Source of the DNA: Sipunculus nudus
Lineage: Eukaryota; Annelida; Sipuncula; Golfingiida; Sipunculidae
Length of the DNA: 64,000 bases
Reading direction: 5' to 3'
NCBI GenBank assembly: GCA_026874595.1
Contig: CM049316.1
Location: forward strand, 29,185,339 to 29,249,338
This document shows, one piece after another, positions 1 to 15,007 of the stretch; within the stretch, counting starts at the first letter, position 1, and each line of letters starts with the position of its first letter. Under the pieces are notes generated by a model. It was not told the DNA's origin, ran no database searches, and was given only the letters and a program-made list of their open reading frames with translations. Made by a program: the position numbers and the translations under genes.

Positions 1-2139
1 TTTAAAGGTAACAAATGATATTTAATATAAATAACAATAGATCTTTTATCGATTGTTATTTTAAATAATATCAGCTCTTTAAATCTATCTGCCACTAATG
101 AACAATTATTTCAACTCGTTCCATGTTCCCGTGTGTCACAACTTTGCACACACACTACTTTATCTAATTATTTCATGTATAATGACATATTTCAGGTACA
201 TTTCTTGAACCCTCGTGAAAAAAAGAATAAAAAAGTGTAAATCACGAAATGTTAACTCCGCGAATATGAAGTATACATCGGTTTTCTGGCTGGAAGTAAC
301 CTGATGGTAAATGTTTCGTTAATCGAAAATCATGGTACCATGAGGAGTGGTTAAAGAACAAGTTGTCTGGTCCTGTGATCTGTGTAATTTCTTGTCCACA
401 AAAGGATAATTTACAAAAAAAATATAATCCCCTAATTAAGTACCAAGAAATTTTTCTTGCGTCAAAACAGACATAATGCAAGTTGCGTAATATATAAGAG
501 GGGAGTTCCAAATTTAAATAAATAAAAACTGATTTAACAGTGAGGATGATCTGACGACTACTACTGTTAATTTTAAACTCCTTAAATATAAATACAGACG
601 GCAAAAAATGTCGGATAAGTAAATTCAGAGGACAAATCAACGAATCCCAAGTTTCTTATTTGCTTAAATCAGGTTAATTTTTATATTAAATTTTGCGTTC
701 CATAATTAAATGTATAAATTATATGTTGTCATAAACATATCTTTCCAAAGATGTGGTTAATGTTTACTTGCCGTATTCCAATTTAGACTCCATCACTTCA
801 TTTTGCACAAATGGTCTGTGGACCTAATTACAATACAATTCGCAATATAAGCAATATAACCAAGTCTCTCATACTCATACAAAGAAGTGAGTAAAATATT
901 TGGCGATCATTGATCAATTAAGATAAACGCACTATAAACAGATACCTTAGAGTTTATAAGTGAATGTCGCTTGAAAATGAGCCATGAAATGAAAATGGTA
1001 CGCCAGAATATGTTTAAATACCTGACATAAACAGGTACTTCTTTGGCCATGCAAAAATATGTGTGGCCGCTCCAATCGTTCAAGGATTATTTTAATTTAG
1101 CAAATGAGGACCAAGCACTTGAAAATGTTGCTAATTTGTGCTATGGCACAAATTTTATTAAAGTATCCTTAAAGATGTGGCAAAATGACTCATTTTCGCT
1201 GATCATATAAAACATTTCAACAACTGAAGCAATTTTCTTTTATTTTCTAGTCAAAATTCGGTGTATAGTGTCTCGAATAAAGAAAAAGTTGCCCGCTTTC
1301 ACCATACTGTTTTGTCCCAGAGTCGGTACAGCATAAACATTTTTTTGGTGGCCTTATTTAACTTTTTTAATTCAGGTGCATGAATTCAAGCAGCCACTCT
1401 TGTTCTGCACCTGGCATAAATTGGGTACGAAGCGCAACCACTGATGCCCGTGATCCAAATAGAACTTAGACAATATGAACAATTAGAATCAACACAAAGA
1501 TAATTTCCATGCAGATCACGTTAGCTAAAATAGGTTTTATGATGGATATACTCAAATGGAACCATCATTATTCTTAAGCCATTACTATAATTAACATCTT
1601 GTACATCGAGGTTTATTCGATAACGAGGTCATTTGATGACGTCATGGTGCCTGGCAACGGGCACACCAACTGGTATTCGGGTAATGTTTTGAAGAATTTC
1701 ACGACCTCTTTAAAATTGTTATAACTACCGAACGTTTGTGAAGGTGCGAACTATGTCCGCATCGACACGTCAGCACCGCTACCAGCTGCCTATGACGTTA
1801 AAACATGCCAGCAACCATCAGGAGAGCCACCTATCTGCAGTCTGTCTTGCTAAGACAGCCAAGACTGATTTGAGGCCAACAGTGCTCCTCGCGACAGGTG
1901 TTCTGTTTGCCCGCCTTTATGAGAAAAGGTACTCTTGGTGCAGTGAATATTTTCTGCTCTGCGTGCTTCAACATGCGTCCGTGCCAGTAGTCATCAATAA
2001 GCATAATAATGACAAGTACCGGTTTATTTGCCCCAAAGACATTTGTCTTCTGTCCGCCGTTTTTGTTTTCTGCATAATTATAGTTTTTTTTTGTCCGTAT
2101 GAAAGGATTCGCCATTGTGGAATACAAAATAACCTCGAT

Positions 2140-2206
2140 CCACTTCACAGTGGCGGATCCAGAGGGGTAGCTTTGGGGGCTGAAGCCCCCCCCCCCCCCC
2201 CCCCAA
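2140..2206. repeat. GGATCC / poly-C dispersed repeat motif, copy 1
   Basis: The sequence GGCGGATCC is followed by a short GC-rich stretch and an uninterrupted C tract of about 18 bases ending near 2203. A similar arrangement of a GGATCC word beside a C or G homopolymer occurs at 4155-4200 and 45774-45890, which indicates a small dispersed repeat rather than chance. The class is not recognised. A homopolymer of this length is likely to be length-variable and error-prone in assembly. Confidence 0.5.
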
Positions 2207-3092
2207 GACTGAACCATTGTTATCATTTTTTATCAGAGAAGATTTTCTTTACATTATTTCCAGTTGCCGTCATACAAATATCACCCTATCAACTGAAAAA
2301 CAAATTTTGAAAACCCAAGGAATCGTTAGGGGAAGCGCATGTCGACACCAGTATCAGGCATCTTTTTTATTCCCCCGCCGTTAGGAGAGAGGACTACTAA
2401 AATGGTCCGCGTCTGTCAGTCCTTCAATCCGTTCGTCCGTCCCGCATCATCACTGATGCCACACTTTCATAGTTAAACATATGGCCGGGGACCATTGTGG
2501 CCCGAGGTCCTTGTTGTATTTTTAAATTATTAGTTGGGTATTTTCCAACATTGGTTATAGACGTTACAAATTTCGATCTACATGATCTATCAACCGTGAC
2601 TCCCTCAAGCCTTTCTCATGGGATGTTCCAGCTGTCCTTGGGCTTGGACATCTTGCTTGTGAACATGATTAAGCGTTAAAATAAAAAGCAAGACTTGTTC
2701 ACCTGTCTTTATCCTAGGAATAAAGTAATGCATTTTAAATTTCAGACGTATATATAAAAGAGATCTGACGTTTGAACGCATTAAAGCAAAAATTATAGAC
2801 TAATGAAGCAACTGCACAGGTGGAAAAGTAGTTCAAGCTATACCAGTTATTCAAAATAAACGCTGGTGAGTAATGCCTTAAATAAGTAGTTAGAAAATAA
2901 TATTCAATCATGAGTTATTCGTTTGCCTTTTTCAAAGATGTTTAATGCAACTTAAAATGTTTATATGTATAGTTGTGTCTTTATTTTATGACTGATCAAT
3001 TATTTGAGATTAAATAATGAACAAAATGTTTACATCGTTGGGCACTTGTGCTCACACATCATGTTCATCTCTATACGATACCTAAAAGAGAG

Positions 3093-3138
3093 ATTATTAA
3101 TACATGTATATATATGTATATATATGTATATATATGTA
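3093..3138. repeat. TATATATG-type microsatellite
   Basis: About four copies of a 10-base unit of the form TATATATGTA. It has no coding potential and accounts for the repetitive tyrosine/isoleucine/methionine peptide in the overlapping open frame. Confidence 0.7.
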
Positions 3139-4049
3139 AATCGGTTGATAGAAAAAAATCATGTCCAGATCATTTATTCTTTTACTATGAATTCCCCATT
3201 CGTTCTGCTTGCTCCAGTGAAGTTTTTATTTGCTTTTTTTATTTGAGTTAATTATTCCTCTACGAAGCAAGGTTTTCATGTAATTATCGACGTTGGTTGA
3301 TTCGTCCGTTAGCAGCTGTACTCAACAGTTATAGAAGGACTTATCAGGAGAGACAGAAAAAAATCAATGTTTACCTGGATCACAATAATATCTCACAAAT
3401 ATATTTATAAAAAGACCGTCTTTATTTTTGGTTTTAGGGGAACCTTTAATTAGATATAAATTTCTGAGAGGGGCGAGCAGACCGGTTATGCAAAATCGAG
3501 TTGGTAAACTTGCCCCACATTTCTCTTGAATTTATATAATTCTCCCAATAAACTGTAAATTCACAAAATTTAAAATACACATAATATGAATAGTCTGACT
3601 TTAAAGTCTGCATGTACGTTTAGTCTCAACTTCGTTAATGAGTTTCCAATTGTAAACTATGTCTCCGGAAAATATTATGTTGCACATCTGTTCCCATTTA
3701 CAACAATTTCACAATTTACAAATTGTCAGATCGTATAAGAAGTTGGAAAATGCAAAAGGTATATTTTGATATCTATAGCCGTGGAGTTATGTTTTTTTTA
3801 GTTTCCAGTCTGCAACTTTTTTAATGTTAGACCGAAACTACGACTACATGTTTACAAGAGATTGAATGTGGCACTGGCCATTCGGTACCTCTGTCTCTCA
3901 TCCATCGATAACAGTTGATTTAAAAAAAATAATTATCCTGAAGATTATGAACAGAAAAAAGGCAGTTTTTTCGTTTTTTTTATAGGTACAAAGTGACTTA
4001 AATTCAAATAACGTATCCAACGATTGACCGATTATAACCTTTTGAAATA

Positions 4050-4051
4050 TA

Positions 4052-4094
<43 letters not shown>

Positions 4095-4140
4095 CAGATA
4101 AATGTCTATGGCAAGTACCTGCGCCAATATATATATATAT
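4050..4140. repeat. (TA)n microsatellite pair
   Basis: Pure TA dinucleotide from about 4055 to 4090 and again at about 4127-4140. The overlapping minus-strand open frame is an artefact of this repeat. Confidence 0.85.
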
Positions 4141-4154
4141 TATGCAAAATATCC

Positions 4155-4200
4155 ACAAGCCCCCCCCCCCCCCCCACTTGCAAAATCCTGGATCCTCCCC
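4155..4200. repeat. Poly-C / GGATCC dispersed repeat motif, copy 2
   Basis: A run of about 17 C residues is followed by ACTTGCAAAATCCTGGATCC. The words AATCCTGGAT beside a homopolymer recur at 45774-45890, supporting a shared dispersed element. The class is unknown. Confidence 0.5.
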
Positions 4201-4496
4201 TGCTTCATATCATTCCGGTCATTATGATTACATTTATTTTGAATGAAATTATAATATATATATATATATTTATATATAATTCTACTTGAATATTTGATAC
4301 CTATATTGTTTTTTTTAATGCATTTTTTCATCTCTTAGATAGAAAACTACTATTCTACATCCTGGTTATGTATTATGCATGCCATTTTATATAAATAATT
4401 TGGTAATATTTTCACTTACATAAACGAACATATGAAGAAATGCAAATTACTGATTTCAAACCTATGAAATAAAGTAGTGGAAGATACATAAGACTG

Positions 4497-4497
<1 letters not shown>

Positions 4498-4549
<52 letters not shown>

Positions 4550-4554
4550 TATAT
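4498..4554. repeat. (TA)n microsatellite
   Basis: Uninterrupted TA dinucleotide of about 50 bases, then one AGAT interruption. Other (TA)n tracts in this part of the window lie at about 4250-4278 and 4639-4662. Confidence 0.9.
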
Positions 4555-4637
4555 CATGTGTAAGGAATCAACTGGAGGGATTGTACATTGATCGTCTGGT
4601 TGATCAGTGCATTGCAAACAGCCTAGAAAGAACAATT

Positions 4638-4693
4638 GTATATATATATATATATATATATAAAGAGAGACAGAGACAGAGAGGGAGGGAAGA
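4638..4693. repeat. (TA)n followed by (GA)-rich tract
   Basis: TA dinucleotide of about 24 bases runs directly into a purine-rich stretch (GAGAGACAGAGACAGAGAGG), a compound microsatellite. Confidence 0.75.
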
Positions 4694-6647
4694 AGAGTAT
4701 CTGGTGAAATAAAAACAGTTATATATAGCCTCCTTGATTATATATAACTTGTTGTTGTTGCAGACCCTGATGTTACTCTCTTCAGTAATAATAATAACAT
4801 TTTTATCTAAAAAAAATAATTTAATTATCCGAAACAAAGAATAACAATTACAAAATGTTTTCTTTGAACTGTGTTATTCCATTGGCTTTTAAAAAGGATC
4901 AACGACAAAGAGGAACTTTTTTAGGAAGTTATGGAGTCGAAAATGAGAGTTTTAACCCTGAAAGAATTACATTTAAGTCTGCTTTGAGAACACAAAAGGA
5001 AGAAATACATCCTCATTATCGAAACAGCAGAACCGTTTATAAAACTTTTCGATTGGTACAACACAAAGGTATATAAGAAATATTAATGAATCTCACCCAC
5101 TCTATATTTTTTTTCTGTATTGGCGTCTGGATTACTGTAGAGAGCAACAGCATGTTAACCTGTCCCAATAGAAACTCCTTTACCCATCAGACAATTGCTT
5201 TGCACAATACTGGTAACATTTTATCTTAAGTATTATTGTAAGGTATTCGGTTTGTCATTGTCCTTAATGTCTTTGATCAAACTGACAACAGTTGAGATCT
5301 TATCACATCTTATTTTCTTGTGTTATCTTTAATTACATTAAATAAAGAAATAAATAAACGAACTAAAAGCTTCAAAGGGGTACATTTTTCTACAATAATC
5401 TGTGTTATTATTGAAAATTATTTATGAGATGGAATACCTCTAAGTGTAGACAGATTGACCGATTTTACTTTTTTTTTGGGGGGGGGGGTACATATATGTA
5501 TATAGATATGTTTTTATATTGCTTTTACAAATGAAGATTTGGGTTCAGAGAAATACCGTCGATTTTGGCGAAATGTTCGTGTATGGAAATACCGTTTATT
5601 TTTTTTTAGAATACGTATAATTCTTAGGAAATATCCTTACTGTGTTTTCATGTGAGAAAATACCGTTTAGTTTTCTTTAAATGAATGTTAGTAACTGGGC
5701 AACGCCTCGACAAAAGAAACATTATATTTTCTATAATCGGAATAACTAAACAAATACGCGGCGAGAGTATATTCTTTCAGACAGATAATGTGAAAGGCCT
5801 TTGCTAAAGTGAGATCTTTTTGGAAAGAGAATATAAACGATGTGAGCGAATAATGTAGGCGAGAAAAGTGACCGAGAAAACATAAGAAATTTTTCTCTGT
5901 CAAAGATGAACTAATTCTCCGTGTTTTACTAGATATTGCTTTATACCATGCTTCCGAAGCTCTTACCAAATTAACAAACCGGTGCTTAAGTTTTATAAGA
6001 GTAGAAGTGAAATTCAGTGTGCAAATACGGAATATTGCATCGCCCACATTTATACAACTTAAAAACAAACAAACATTTTAAAAAATCTATATTAGAATCT
6101 TACATACTAGAAAAGAATAACACATAGATAAAAATAAGAACGTTGTATTGGTAAAAATATCACAACATATATATATATATAAACTTTATTACACGTGGCT
6201 TACTACTTGAGGCAGCCTTGCAAAAACCGTTACAACTTTGATACACACTTCATGTATAGAAAGTTAGTAGAATTGATGGAGTAAAGGATTTCAGAACAAA
6301 CAGTTTTTGCGCCACAGGAGCCTGCCATGTGGTCATTTAAACAGATATGTCATATATCAAGACTACTTGATAAAGAGTCTGCGCGGCCTGCTTCTCGGCT
6401 TTAGCACTGGATCACGGAGTACTCATGGTAAGGAAGCTTTATCTTTATTACACATCAGTTAACACTGTTAACATGAAATGAACCATTAAATCAAACAGCC
6501 TCAGTTGTGTCCGATCAAAGATACCAGGAACTTCTTCATTTTTCATCAAATAAACAATAATAAAATGACCCATAAAACAGAAACGGTATCCTTAGTTTAT
6601 CCACTATAGGATGAATCATGCTCTTCCCCAAGGACCGTGTGCATAGT

Positions 6648-6694
6648 CACGTGATGAATCACGAGGTATGCATTATCACGTGACCTATCACGTG
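6648..6694. promoter_or_regulatory. Cluster of three CACGTG E-boxes
   Basis: CACGTG palindromes lie at 6648-6653, 6677-6682 and 6689-6694, each in the wider palindrome TCACGTGA. This octamer is the preferred site of MiT/TFE and USF-type bHLH-zipper factors. Three sites in 47 bases of AT-rich DNA are far more than chance would give. The cluster lies inside the inferred junctophilin intron 1, so an enhancer role is conceivable, but no exon or promoter is visible beside it. The sites are seen directly; function is inferred. Confidence 0.5.
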
Positions 6695-6729
6695 AGTTTT
6701 GTGCTGGAGCTGTTTGTCCCCTCAAAACT

Positions 6730-6925
6730 CAATGAGGGAGAGAGAGGAAGAGAGACAGAGAGACAGAGAGAGAGTGAGAGAACGTTGGTGAGAAGTATAA
6801 ACCAGTTCGTTCAAGCCCGATTGTTATAATACAGTATGATGTGTACTATGGTACTGTAGCTGATGGAATACTCAATTCTCTATGGGTGAGAGAGAGAGAG
6901 AAAGAGACAGAGAGAGAGAGAGCTT
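6730..6925. repeat. Two (GA)n microsatellites within a partial duplication
   Basis: GA-rich tracts at about 6733-6781 and 6889-6922 are each followed by a related stretch (GAGAAGTATAAACCAGTTCG, then GAAGTATAAACCAGTTTG). The region is therefore a short direct duplication of about 150 bases containing the microsatellite, not two independent repeats. Confidence 0.7.
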
Positions 6926-8141
6926 TGGTTTGAAGTATAAACCAGTTTGTTCATGCGTGATTGGAATAATCAAGATGTGCTTGAAAAAAAAGTATAATTA
7001 ACAGTTAATACCCCGCCATCTTTTAAAGTGTCACGCATAGGAAGAACTGACTTAAAATATGGCATCCTCTAACTAACTGCGTGAAACTGTTTGTACAAAT
7101 GGCGTCCTCCCCGGCCCGCTTTGAAACATGATGAGAAGCAAATGTTCAGCGCCGATATCTGCGCTCTCACCTGGGAGTGTTTATCCTTTTTTGTTGCCAT
7201 AGGATACACAGGTGTCTGACAAAATATATGGCTCCTGTGTATGAGCTATAAACCTAGCTCCCTGGAACATGCTGTCTCTCGTATCTGAGTCAGGGGGCTT
7301 TACAATACGAGAGAGATTAACACAAGCAGGAAGTCTTCTCTATCTTTACTTTACTCCAAATCATAAAACGATATTCTTTATCGAGTCATCCTGGGTTATA
7401 ACTTATGTTATCATTATATAAAATTGCATCATTATATAAAATGTATTTAAGCTAATAGTAATATAGTGATATATTATTTCTCACCATCCATAAACAGACC
7501 TTACAGATATACCTAACATCCTGTACACAAATATGAACATTAACGTCTTAGTTTCGTCTAAAAACCATTAAGTGTGCACTTTTCAAAGACACGTTGTGAA
7601 CTACTAAATCATTGTTAAACCAACTTTGTAACAAAAATGTGAAATTGTCAATAACATTTATGATTAAGTAAGCGCAAATGAAAATGTTGCGATACTTTTA
7701 AAGTCTTAGCGCCAACAACAGAATCATTGTTGACATAATACAGAGTATTCCTGGGATTTAAAATATGAACATATCGTTGGGGTTGAATTACCTTATTTTA
7801 ACATATATGTAAAAACTTATTTGAACCAAGGTAGTTTAACGATACTAGGACCTTCACATGTATTAACTATGTACAAGTCTACAACAAGTAGGTTTTTGTA
7901 AAAATGTTTACAAAATAAAGAAAAGGTATGTACAGCAGAACTTGGGAGGCCATGGATATAAAAATTACAGTTGTTCTTTGACTCCAACATGTGAGATGGT
8001 GTTTGTGTACTTTGACTGCCTCCTCCACGTCCCTTCTCACAACATGCAGGTCCTCCCTGCTCCTCCTACGCTAATGTATTTACTCTAGGTGTGTTCAACG
8101 TCCATCTCCGAGGTAGCCTTGCGGATATTTCCTTAACACCG

Positions 8142-8202
8142 TAAATATATATATATATATATATATATAAATATATATATATATATTTATATATATATAT
8201 GT
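8142..8202. repeat. (TA)n microsatellite
   Basis: TA dinucleotide with single-base interruptions. The minus-strand open frame over it, rich in isoleucine and tyrosine, is not a gene. Confidence 0.85.
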
Positions 8203-8689
8203 GAATAGATAGACACAGTGAGAGAGACAGAGAATAAATATCAGAGTCAACGGCTATATAAATTGTCATTTCCATATTCCCAAGGTTATGAGTACAATAT
8301 TTTTATGTAAAATATTTGAAAAATTTGAACATCACCGCCAACTTATATGCATTCTTTTTTTTTTTACATTTCCTCATCTGGTTGACGCCGGTCAGTAATT
8401 ATAATAGACAAGTCAACAAAAACATTCTCGAACAATTACTTGTTCAATATTCAACATAATGTTAAAATATGTTATCGCAAGTGTAATAAAGTATCTGGTT
8501 GATATTACTATCATGTATTGTCATGACAACAGCACAGCGACTGCCTGCATCTAGTTTGGACTAAGTATGGGCAAAACTATACCCTGATCATATGACATTC
8601 TCATCGAAACATACAAAAAAGGTAAATAAAATTTGTTTTTCCTCTAAATAATCATTTTCTGATCTTAAGCGTATTCGTGTCTCCAACTA

Positions 8690-9040
8690 ATAACCGCCTT
8701 CCAACTCTCGTATGCATCACCGTGATCTCTTAAGGCTTCTTAAGCAGTTCACCATTGACACATTACCTAAGGTCTTCACGGCAACGTTAATATCAGGAGA
8801 GTTCAGAAAGTCATGGATCCAAAATTTCGTAAAACCGATTGTGGCATCGGGGGTCCTCTCACTCCTCTGACCTTCTAAAGGGGGGCAGCCTGGAAGTGGC
8901 CCGTTCATTAATCTTAGAGAACCGTTGCCAGGCGCGTTATCTGTCTCGTTGCTATCGTGTGTAGCCCTGTAGGTATTAACAGCTGGGCCTGTAACCTAGG
9001 CGCCGCGTGCAGGAATGCGGGTTCATTAGAATAGTTGCTA
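8690..9040. other. Unidentified block of higher GC
   Basis: This stretch is visibly less AT-rich than its flanks and lacks simple repeats. A minus-strand open frame (8717-8908) crosses it, but its peptide has no recognisable domain. It might be a remnant of a transposon or a conserved noncoding element inside the inferred junctophilin intron. I cannot decide from sequence alone. Confidence 0.25.
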
Positions 9041-10234
9041 TTATTCAAATTATTAATGGCCCACCTTTTATCCCCCACTACAGAGCACGCAATGTACTGT
9101 TATTTTGTGGCATGAGAGCTATTGTTGTTTAACAATACAAACGTCCGCCGCAGCACGTGGATGCTGGTATATAAGCTGATCTCTTTCCGGCTTTAGCATG
9201 TACTAATCAGATATAATTATATGGGCTATTTTATTTAAACCTCTGATATACGTGACTGTTAATGACAACGATTAGAGCACATAAGGGTGGGGAGTGGCAC
9301 ATAAGCAATTAATGCAAAAATAATGGATTTTAATCTGTAAACCATAGTCGTTAGATACAATGTTCCGTCCAAGTAACTTTCATTAAACTTCCATTTCCAG
9401 TCTGTTCCGTTTTCCCCCAATAAAATATTCCTTCGTTTCCATTCCATCGAGCAAGTTTCCATCGATTTGGGATTTCCATTAAACATTTTCGGTCAGTGTA
9501 CGATTTTGTAAAAAAAAAAAAAAATTTTCTATCCAGAGAGATTTTCTTCTAGTCAGATTTTAAACAAGGGAGAATTTGCACATTAAAGCATTTCTGCATT
9601 CAATGTCTAAAAATATAAACATGTTACCATCCGAATCCGGTAGGGTTTTTTTTTGGGGGGGGGGGACCTACCCCCAGATTCCAGTTCAGTGAACTATAAA
9701 TTAATCAATGGGATTCGCATCCAGCAGGATGGATCCAAATAATTATCCATACAGCGGGATTTCCCCTTTTTGGGATTTCAAGCTAGGAGAGGATTTTCAT
9801 CAGGAAGAATAATTTACACTCAATGTGATTTAAAACAGCATCATTTTATCATATATGATCTCCAAATTATTAGGATACCCATTTATTTTGATTTCTCCAA
9901 TGCGATTACGACTTAGTGAAATTTGTACCCCGTAGGATTTCTACTCAGAACATGGGGTATGAGAGGGAGTTCCATCAAGGAGGATTTCGACATTTTGGAA
10001 TTTTATCCAATTTGAAAATCACCCATGCAGTGTTGCAGTGTCAAGTACAGTTTACTTGGAGTGTGTTTTCAACCCTATAGCGCCACAGAGAAACGTATAC
10101 AGGAAGAACGGGGAATCTGCCGTACACACATTATAGATAGGCCAAAGGATATTAAGAGTACCAAGATTTTTAGAACATGGATCGCTGGATAATGTCTGTA
10201 TCAGCCCCTGGAAGATGTATTGTTTCTTGAACCG

Positions 10235-10239
<5 letters not shown>

Positions 10240-10292
<53 letters not shown>

Positions 10293-10325
10293 GTCCCATG
10301 TTGTAGTGTATATATATATATATAC
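10240..10325. repeat. (TA)n microsatellite
   Basis: About 50 bases of pure TA, a 17-base spacer, then another short TA tract. There is no coding content. Confidence 0.9.
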
Positions 10326-10539
10326 TTTACAAAACCCGCTTCGGAAAAATATCATTTTTTAAAATCATGGAGTAAAACTGTATACTCTGCTGGCGTCTTG
10401 GCTGACTGCACTTACTGACTAATTGTGTCTGACGTGATCCTGACTATTCATTCTTGACTAAGAGAAATTAAACCTTGCCAACTGATGACTATGGCCAGGT
10501 GACCTTTACATTTCCGTTACAAATGTAACACACCTGTGC

Positions 10540-10548
10540 ATATATATT

Positions 10549-10593
<45 letters not shown>

Positions 10594-10665
10594 GTGTGTG
10601 TAACTAGAATGAAGTTTATACACACATATACACACACATATTTATACATATATATGTGTGTATGA
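10540..10665. repeat. (TA)n then (TG)/(CA) compound microsatellite
   Basis: TA dinucleotide to about 10590, then GTGTGTGTG, a short spacer, and CACACATATACACACACATA. Dinucleotide repeats of both orientations make the region weakly self-complementary. Confidence 0.75.
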
Positions 10666-11783
10666 ATCAGAAATGGATTGCATCATTTGGGAAAAGTAAA
10701 ACAAGTGTTTTTTATCATTCATGTTCGAAACTAAGTTTACTGAACCAATATGCCGCGTGGCATCAAAACAAACAAACGTCCATGCACATTAGTACATCTT
10801 TACAAATACTAAATTTGAAAATTTAATTAACAACTTAATTTACATTTTACCAAATCGTAAAAATTACTGCAAATGGTAGAAAATGGTACAGTATCGATAA
10901 CATTTTCTGAAAGGTACATAACATCAAACAAAAGGATACAAAAATACGAAACACTAACCAATAATATCAAACCAAACGTGAATGCAAACAGTGATCGTTG
11001 CCCAAACAAGCAGGTTAGCATTCAATAATAACAAACAATAGCTCACAGTGAGCGATAAATGAGGATTAACCACTTGCGCCCACTGTCATGGAAACAGGTC
11101 GCACCTTGTAGCATAAAAAAAATGAAAATCCGATCCTTAAAGCAGAAAGGGGGGAAGGGAAAACAGATTGATTTGTCGAGCATGTACCTGTGAGCTGGCG
11201 GTACCAGCAGTCACGATACACGAGATCCCGGGGACGCCATTGATCTATGCTTATACTTTTTAAGCACTGTCGTATACTTTGTAACTTAAAACAATCCCTG
11301 ACTGCCAGACAACGTCCCACCACCGTCGGCCGTCAATTAAAAGCCCTGGTTACAGACAGCCGACCGGTAAATATTGTGTAAACCAACAGGAGGTTATCCA
11401 GGGCTCTACTCATCGTTTCTACCATATACCCCCCTATATATTACCCTGGTTCTCATGCATTAAATTTAAATTCCCTGGATAGAGAAACGAGGCTTTAAAT
11501 AAACTTAATGAAAATGGCTCAATAAAATTTATTTTAAATTTGGATATTAAGATTTCCTTATTTTTTTCTTCATTTTTTTTATAGTATATCATACCCATTA
11601 TTAGATATACTAGTAATCAATGTGTATGCAAAATGTTTTATTATGACACTATGTTGTCGTATATCAATTCATGAGCCAAAGCAATAAGTTCCTCTATACG
11701 GATAGAGTATTATATTAACAAACATCAATCCCAAAATTAACAGATATAATCATAATCACCTACTCAGTGTGCTGCAGTGAATA

Positions 11784-11785
<2 letters not shown>

Positions 11786-11814
<29 letters not shown>
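11786..11814. repeat. (TA)n microsatellite
   Basis: Uninterrupted TA dinucleotide. Confidence 0.85.
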
Positions 11815-11817
<3 letters not shown>

Positions 11818-12156
11818 AAATGAGCATTTGTGGGATATTAGTAATTTTAAATACGCGCCCATAAGAAGTTCTTCGTAATACATGAACCCGATTATTATCT
11901 TTAGTGTAGGTTTGGGGTTTTGACAATTGCGTGTTTGGTTATTTGTGTTTACGAACATTACGTATTTTAATAAGACAAAATATAATCCTTTAAACATGAC
12001 GTTAACAGAACCAAATATTTTTTACAGGTACAATGCATAAGCAAAAAAAAAAAATAGCAACCGCAAAATGGTTAAATGCACATGACTTTAGGGGTATGAC
12101 AGTTATGCATGGGGAGCATTTAATGCTGAAGTTGGCTGATGAAAAGAAGGACATTA

Positions 12157-13449
<1,293 letters not shown>

Positions 13450-13450
<1 letters not shown>

Positions 13451-14189
13451 ACAGCACCGCAGAGTCAGCGATACCGCGGAAAAGCCTTTCGGTATAGCAC
13501 AGTACATAAGAAAAAAAGGCCGGCCAGTCGGCGTATTGCCTAGATACTTGAGATCACCTTTTGTATTCGGCCAAATTACATCTGACAAGCGCTGTTGTGT
13601 TTTTTTACATCAGTCATAGTCTTTTACTATGATTTTCCGCATGGGTGGGCCATGGTACAAGTTTAAATAAGCGATAGAGGGATGCATTTGAAGGCAGGTG
13701 CGCCCCGGGGTATTAGAACACAACCATGGCGAGAAAGCTGCATCCCTATCACCTCTAAACTAAGCAGCGTGTATGCTGAAAGCCGGCTGATTGGGTTGTC
13801 TGAGAACTGGCGTGTAACAGTCCCTTCTGGCAGCATAAGATGTAATGTTTTCACTGGCTGCACAAGCACGTCAATCTTCTGATCTCGTCAAGGTCAAAAA
13901 CAGTTCGTGAAGGTCACGGTGGCAGCCTCTTGAACGCGTATCATTATTTAAACAAGGGCAAACGTCGGCATCATACTCGCATCATTCGAACGGAGTAAAC
14001 ATAATTTGATCTTTTCTGTAAATAATGATTCCTTTACTTGTGTCTCCCGGCACCTGTCGTGGGGGTATCATGTCAGCTCATCATTGTGTCTTATGCTTTG
14101 ATCCTGAGAGGGGTATACATATTTTGTTTGCATTATATATTTTATGATCTATCATGAATTCGGAAGACAAAAAAATCTTTATTTAATAA
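13450..14189. other. Intergenic, no gene seen
   Basis: Moderate GC fading into AT-rich DNA. Overlapping open frames at 13663-13869 (-) and 13682-13882 (+) are mirror images on opposite strands with no recognisable domain. I see no RNA gene. Confidence 0.4.
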
Positions 14190-14450
14190 ATGATACCGTT
14201 ATTATAATAATAACGTTAGAATAATAATAATTATTATAATAAAAATAATAACGTTACTAATAATACTTCTTATAACAATTATAAAAATAATAATAATAAA
14301 ATAATAATAATAATAATAAAATAATAATAATAATATTAAAATAATAATAATGATAATAAAAATAAAAATAATAACACTATTTATACTGATACTACTTCTA
14401 ATAATAATAATAATTATAATAATAAAAATACATATAATGATCTTTAACAT
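14190..14450. repeat. (AAT)n-rich imperfect trinucleotide repeat
   Basis: About 260 bases made mostly of AAT/ATA/TAA triplets with interruptions. The isoleucine-only open frame on the minus strand is a translation of this repeat. Confidence 0.9.
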
Positions 14451-15007
14451 TAATCTTTAAATCATAACAAAATGTTAAATTTGAAATAATATATCAATAT
14501 AAATGTATATCAAAAAATTCTGTAATAATACAAAGATGATCAAAATCGTATATCTTGTGAGAAAATGTATTGTTTTCTAACTATAAGTACATGTGGTATT
14601 AAATTATGCAGAAATAATAAAAATACTGTCCAAAGTACTAGCTTTGTGTTATGATATAATAATGGATATCTGTTATAATTAATAGTCTATGTGTAATCCA
14701 TAACATTATATACTATATTATCCAAAATATATGGCTGATCATATTTGTTGTTAATTTTTATTCCACAGAAGCAAATCAAAATAAACAATAATAGTTAACA
14801 TCACAACAACAACCAAACAATAATATATATAAAGATCAAGAAACCAACTGCTATAATATTTTCCTTTTAATCAGTAGTAGCTAGAATAAAATTTATTCAT
14901 TTAAAAGTGACCATTAATTCACTCATTTTTTTTAAAACAATTTTATGTGATTTCTGGCTTCTTCTGTGTATATATTAATGATATAAGGGTAGTTCTGTTT
15001 ATGAACA

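Noticed and set aside
242-640. 132-codon minus-strand open frame
   Set aside because: No recognisable domain, AT-driven composition, no supporting context.
5688-6068. 126-codon minus-strand open frame
   Set aside because: No recognised family; amino-acid content fits random AT-rich sequence, and no splice or promoter support.
14202-14450. Isoleucine-rich membrane-like protein
   Set aside because: Translation of an AAT repeat.
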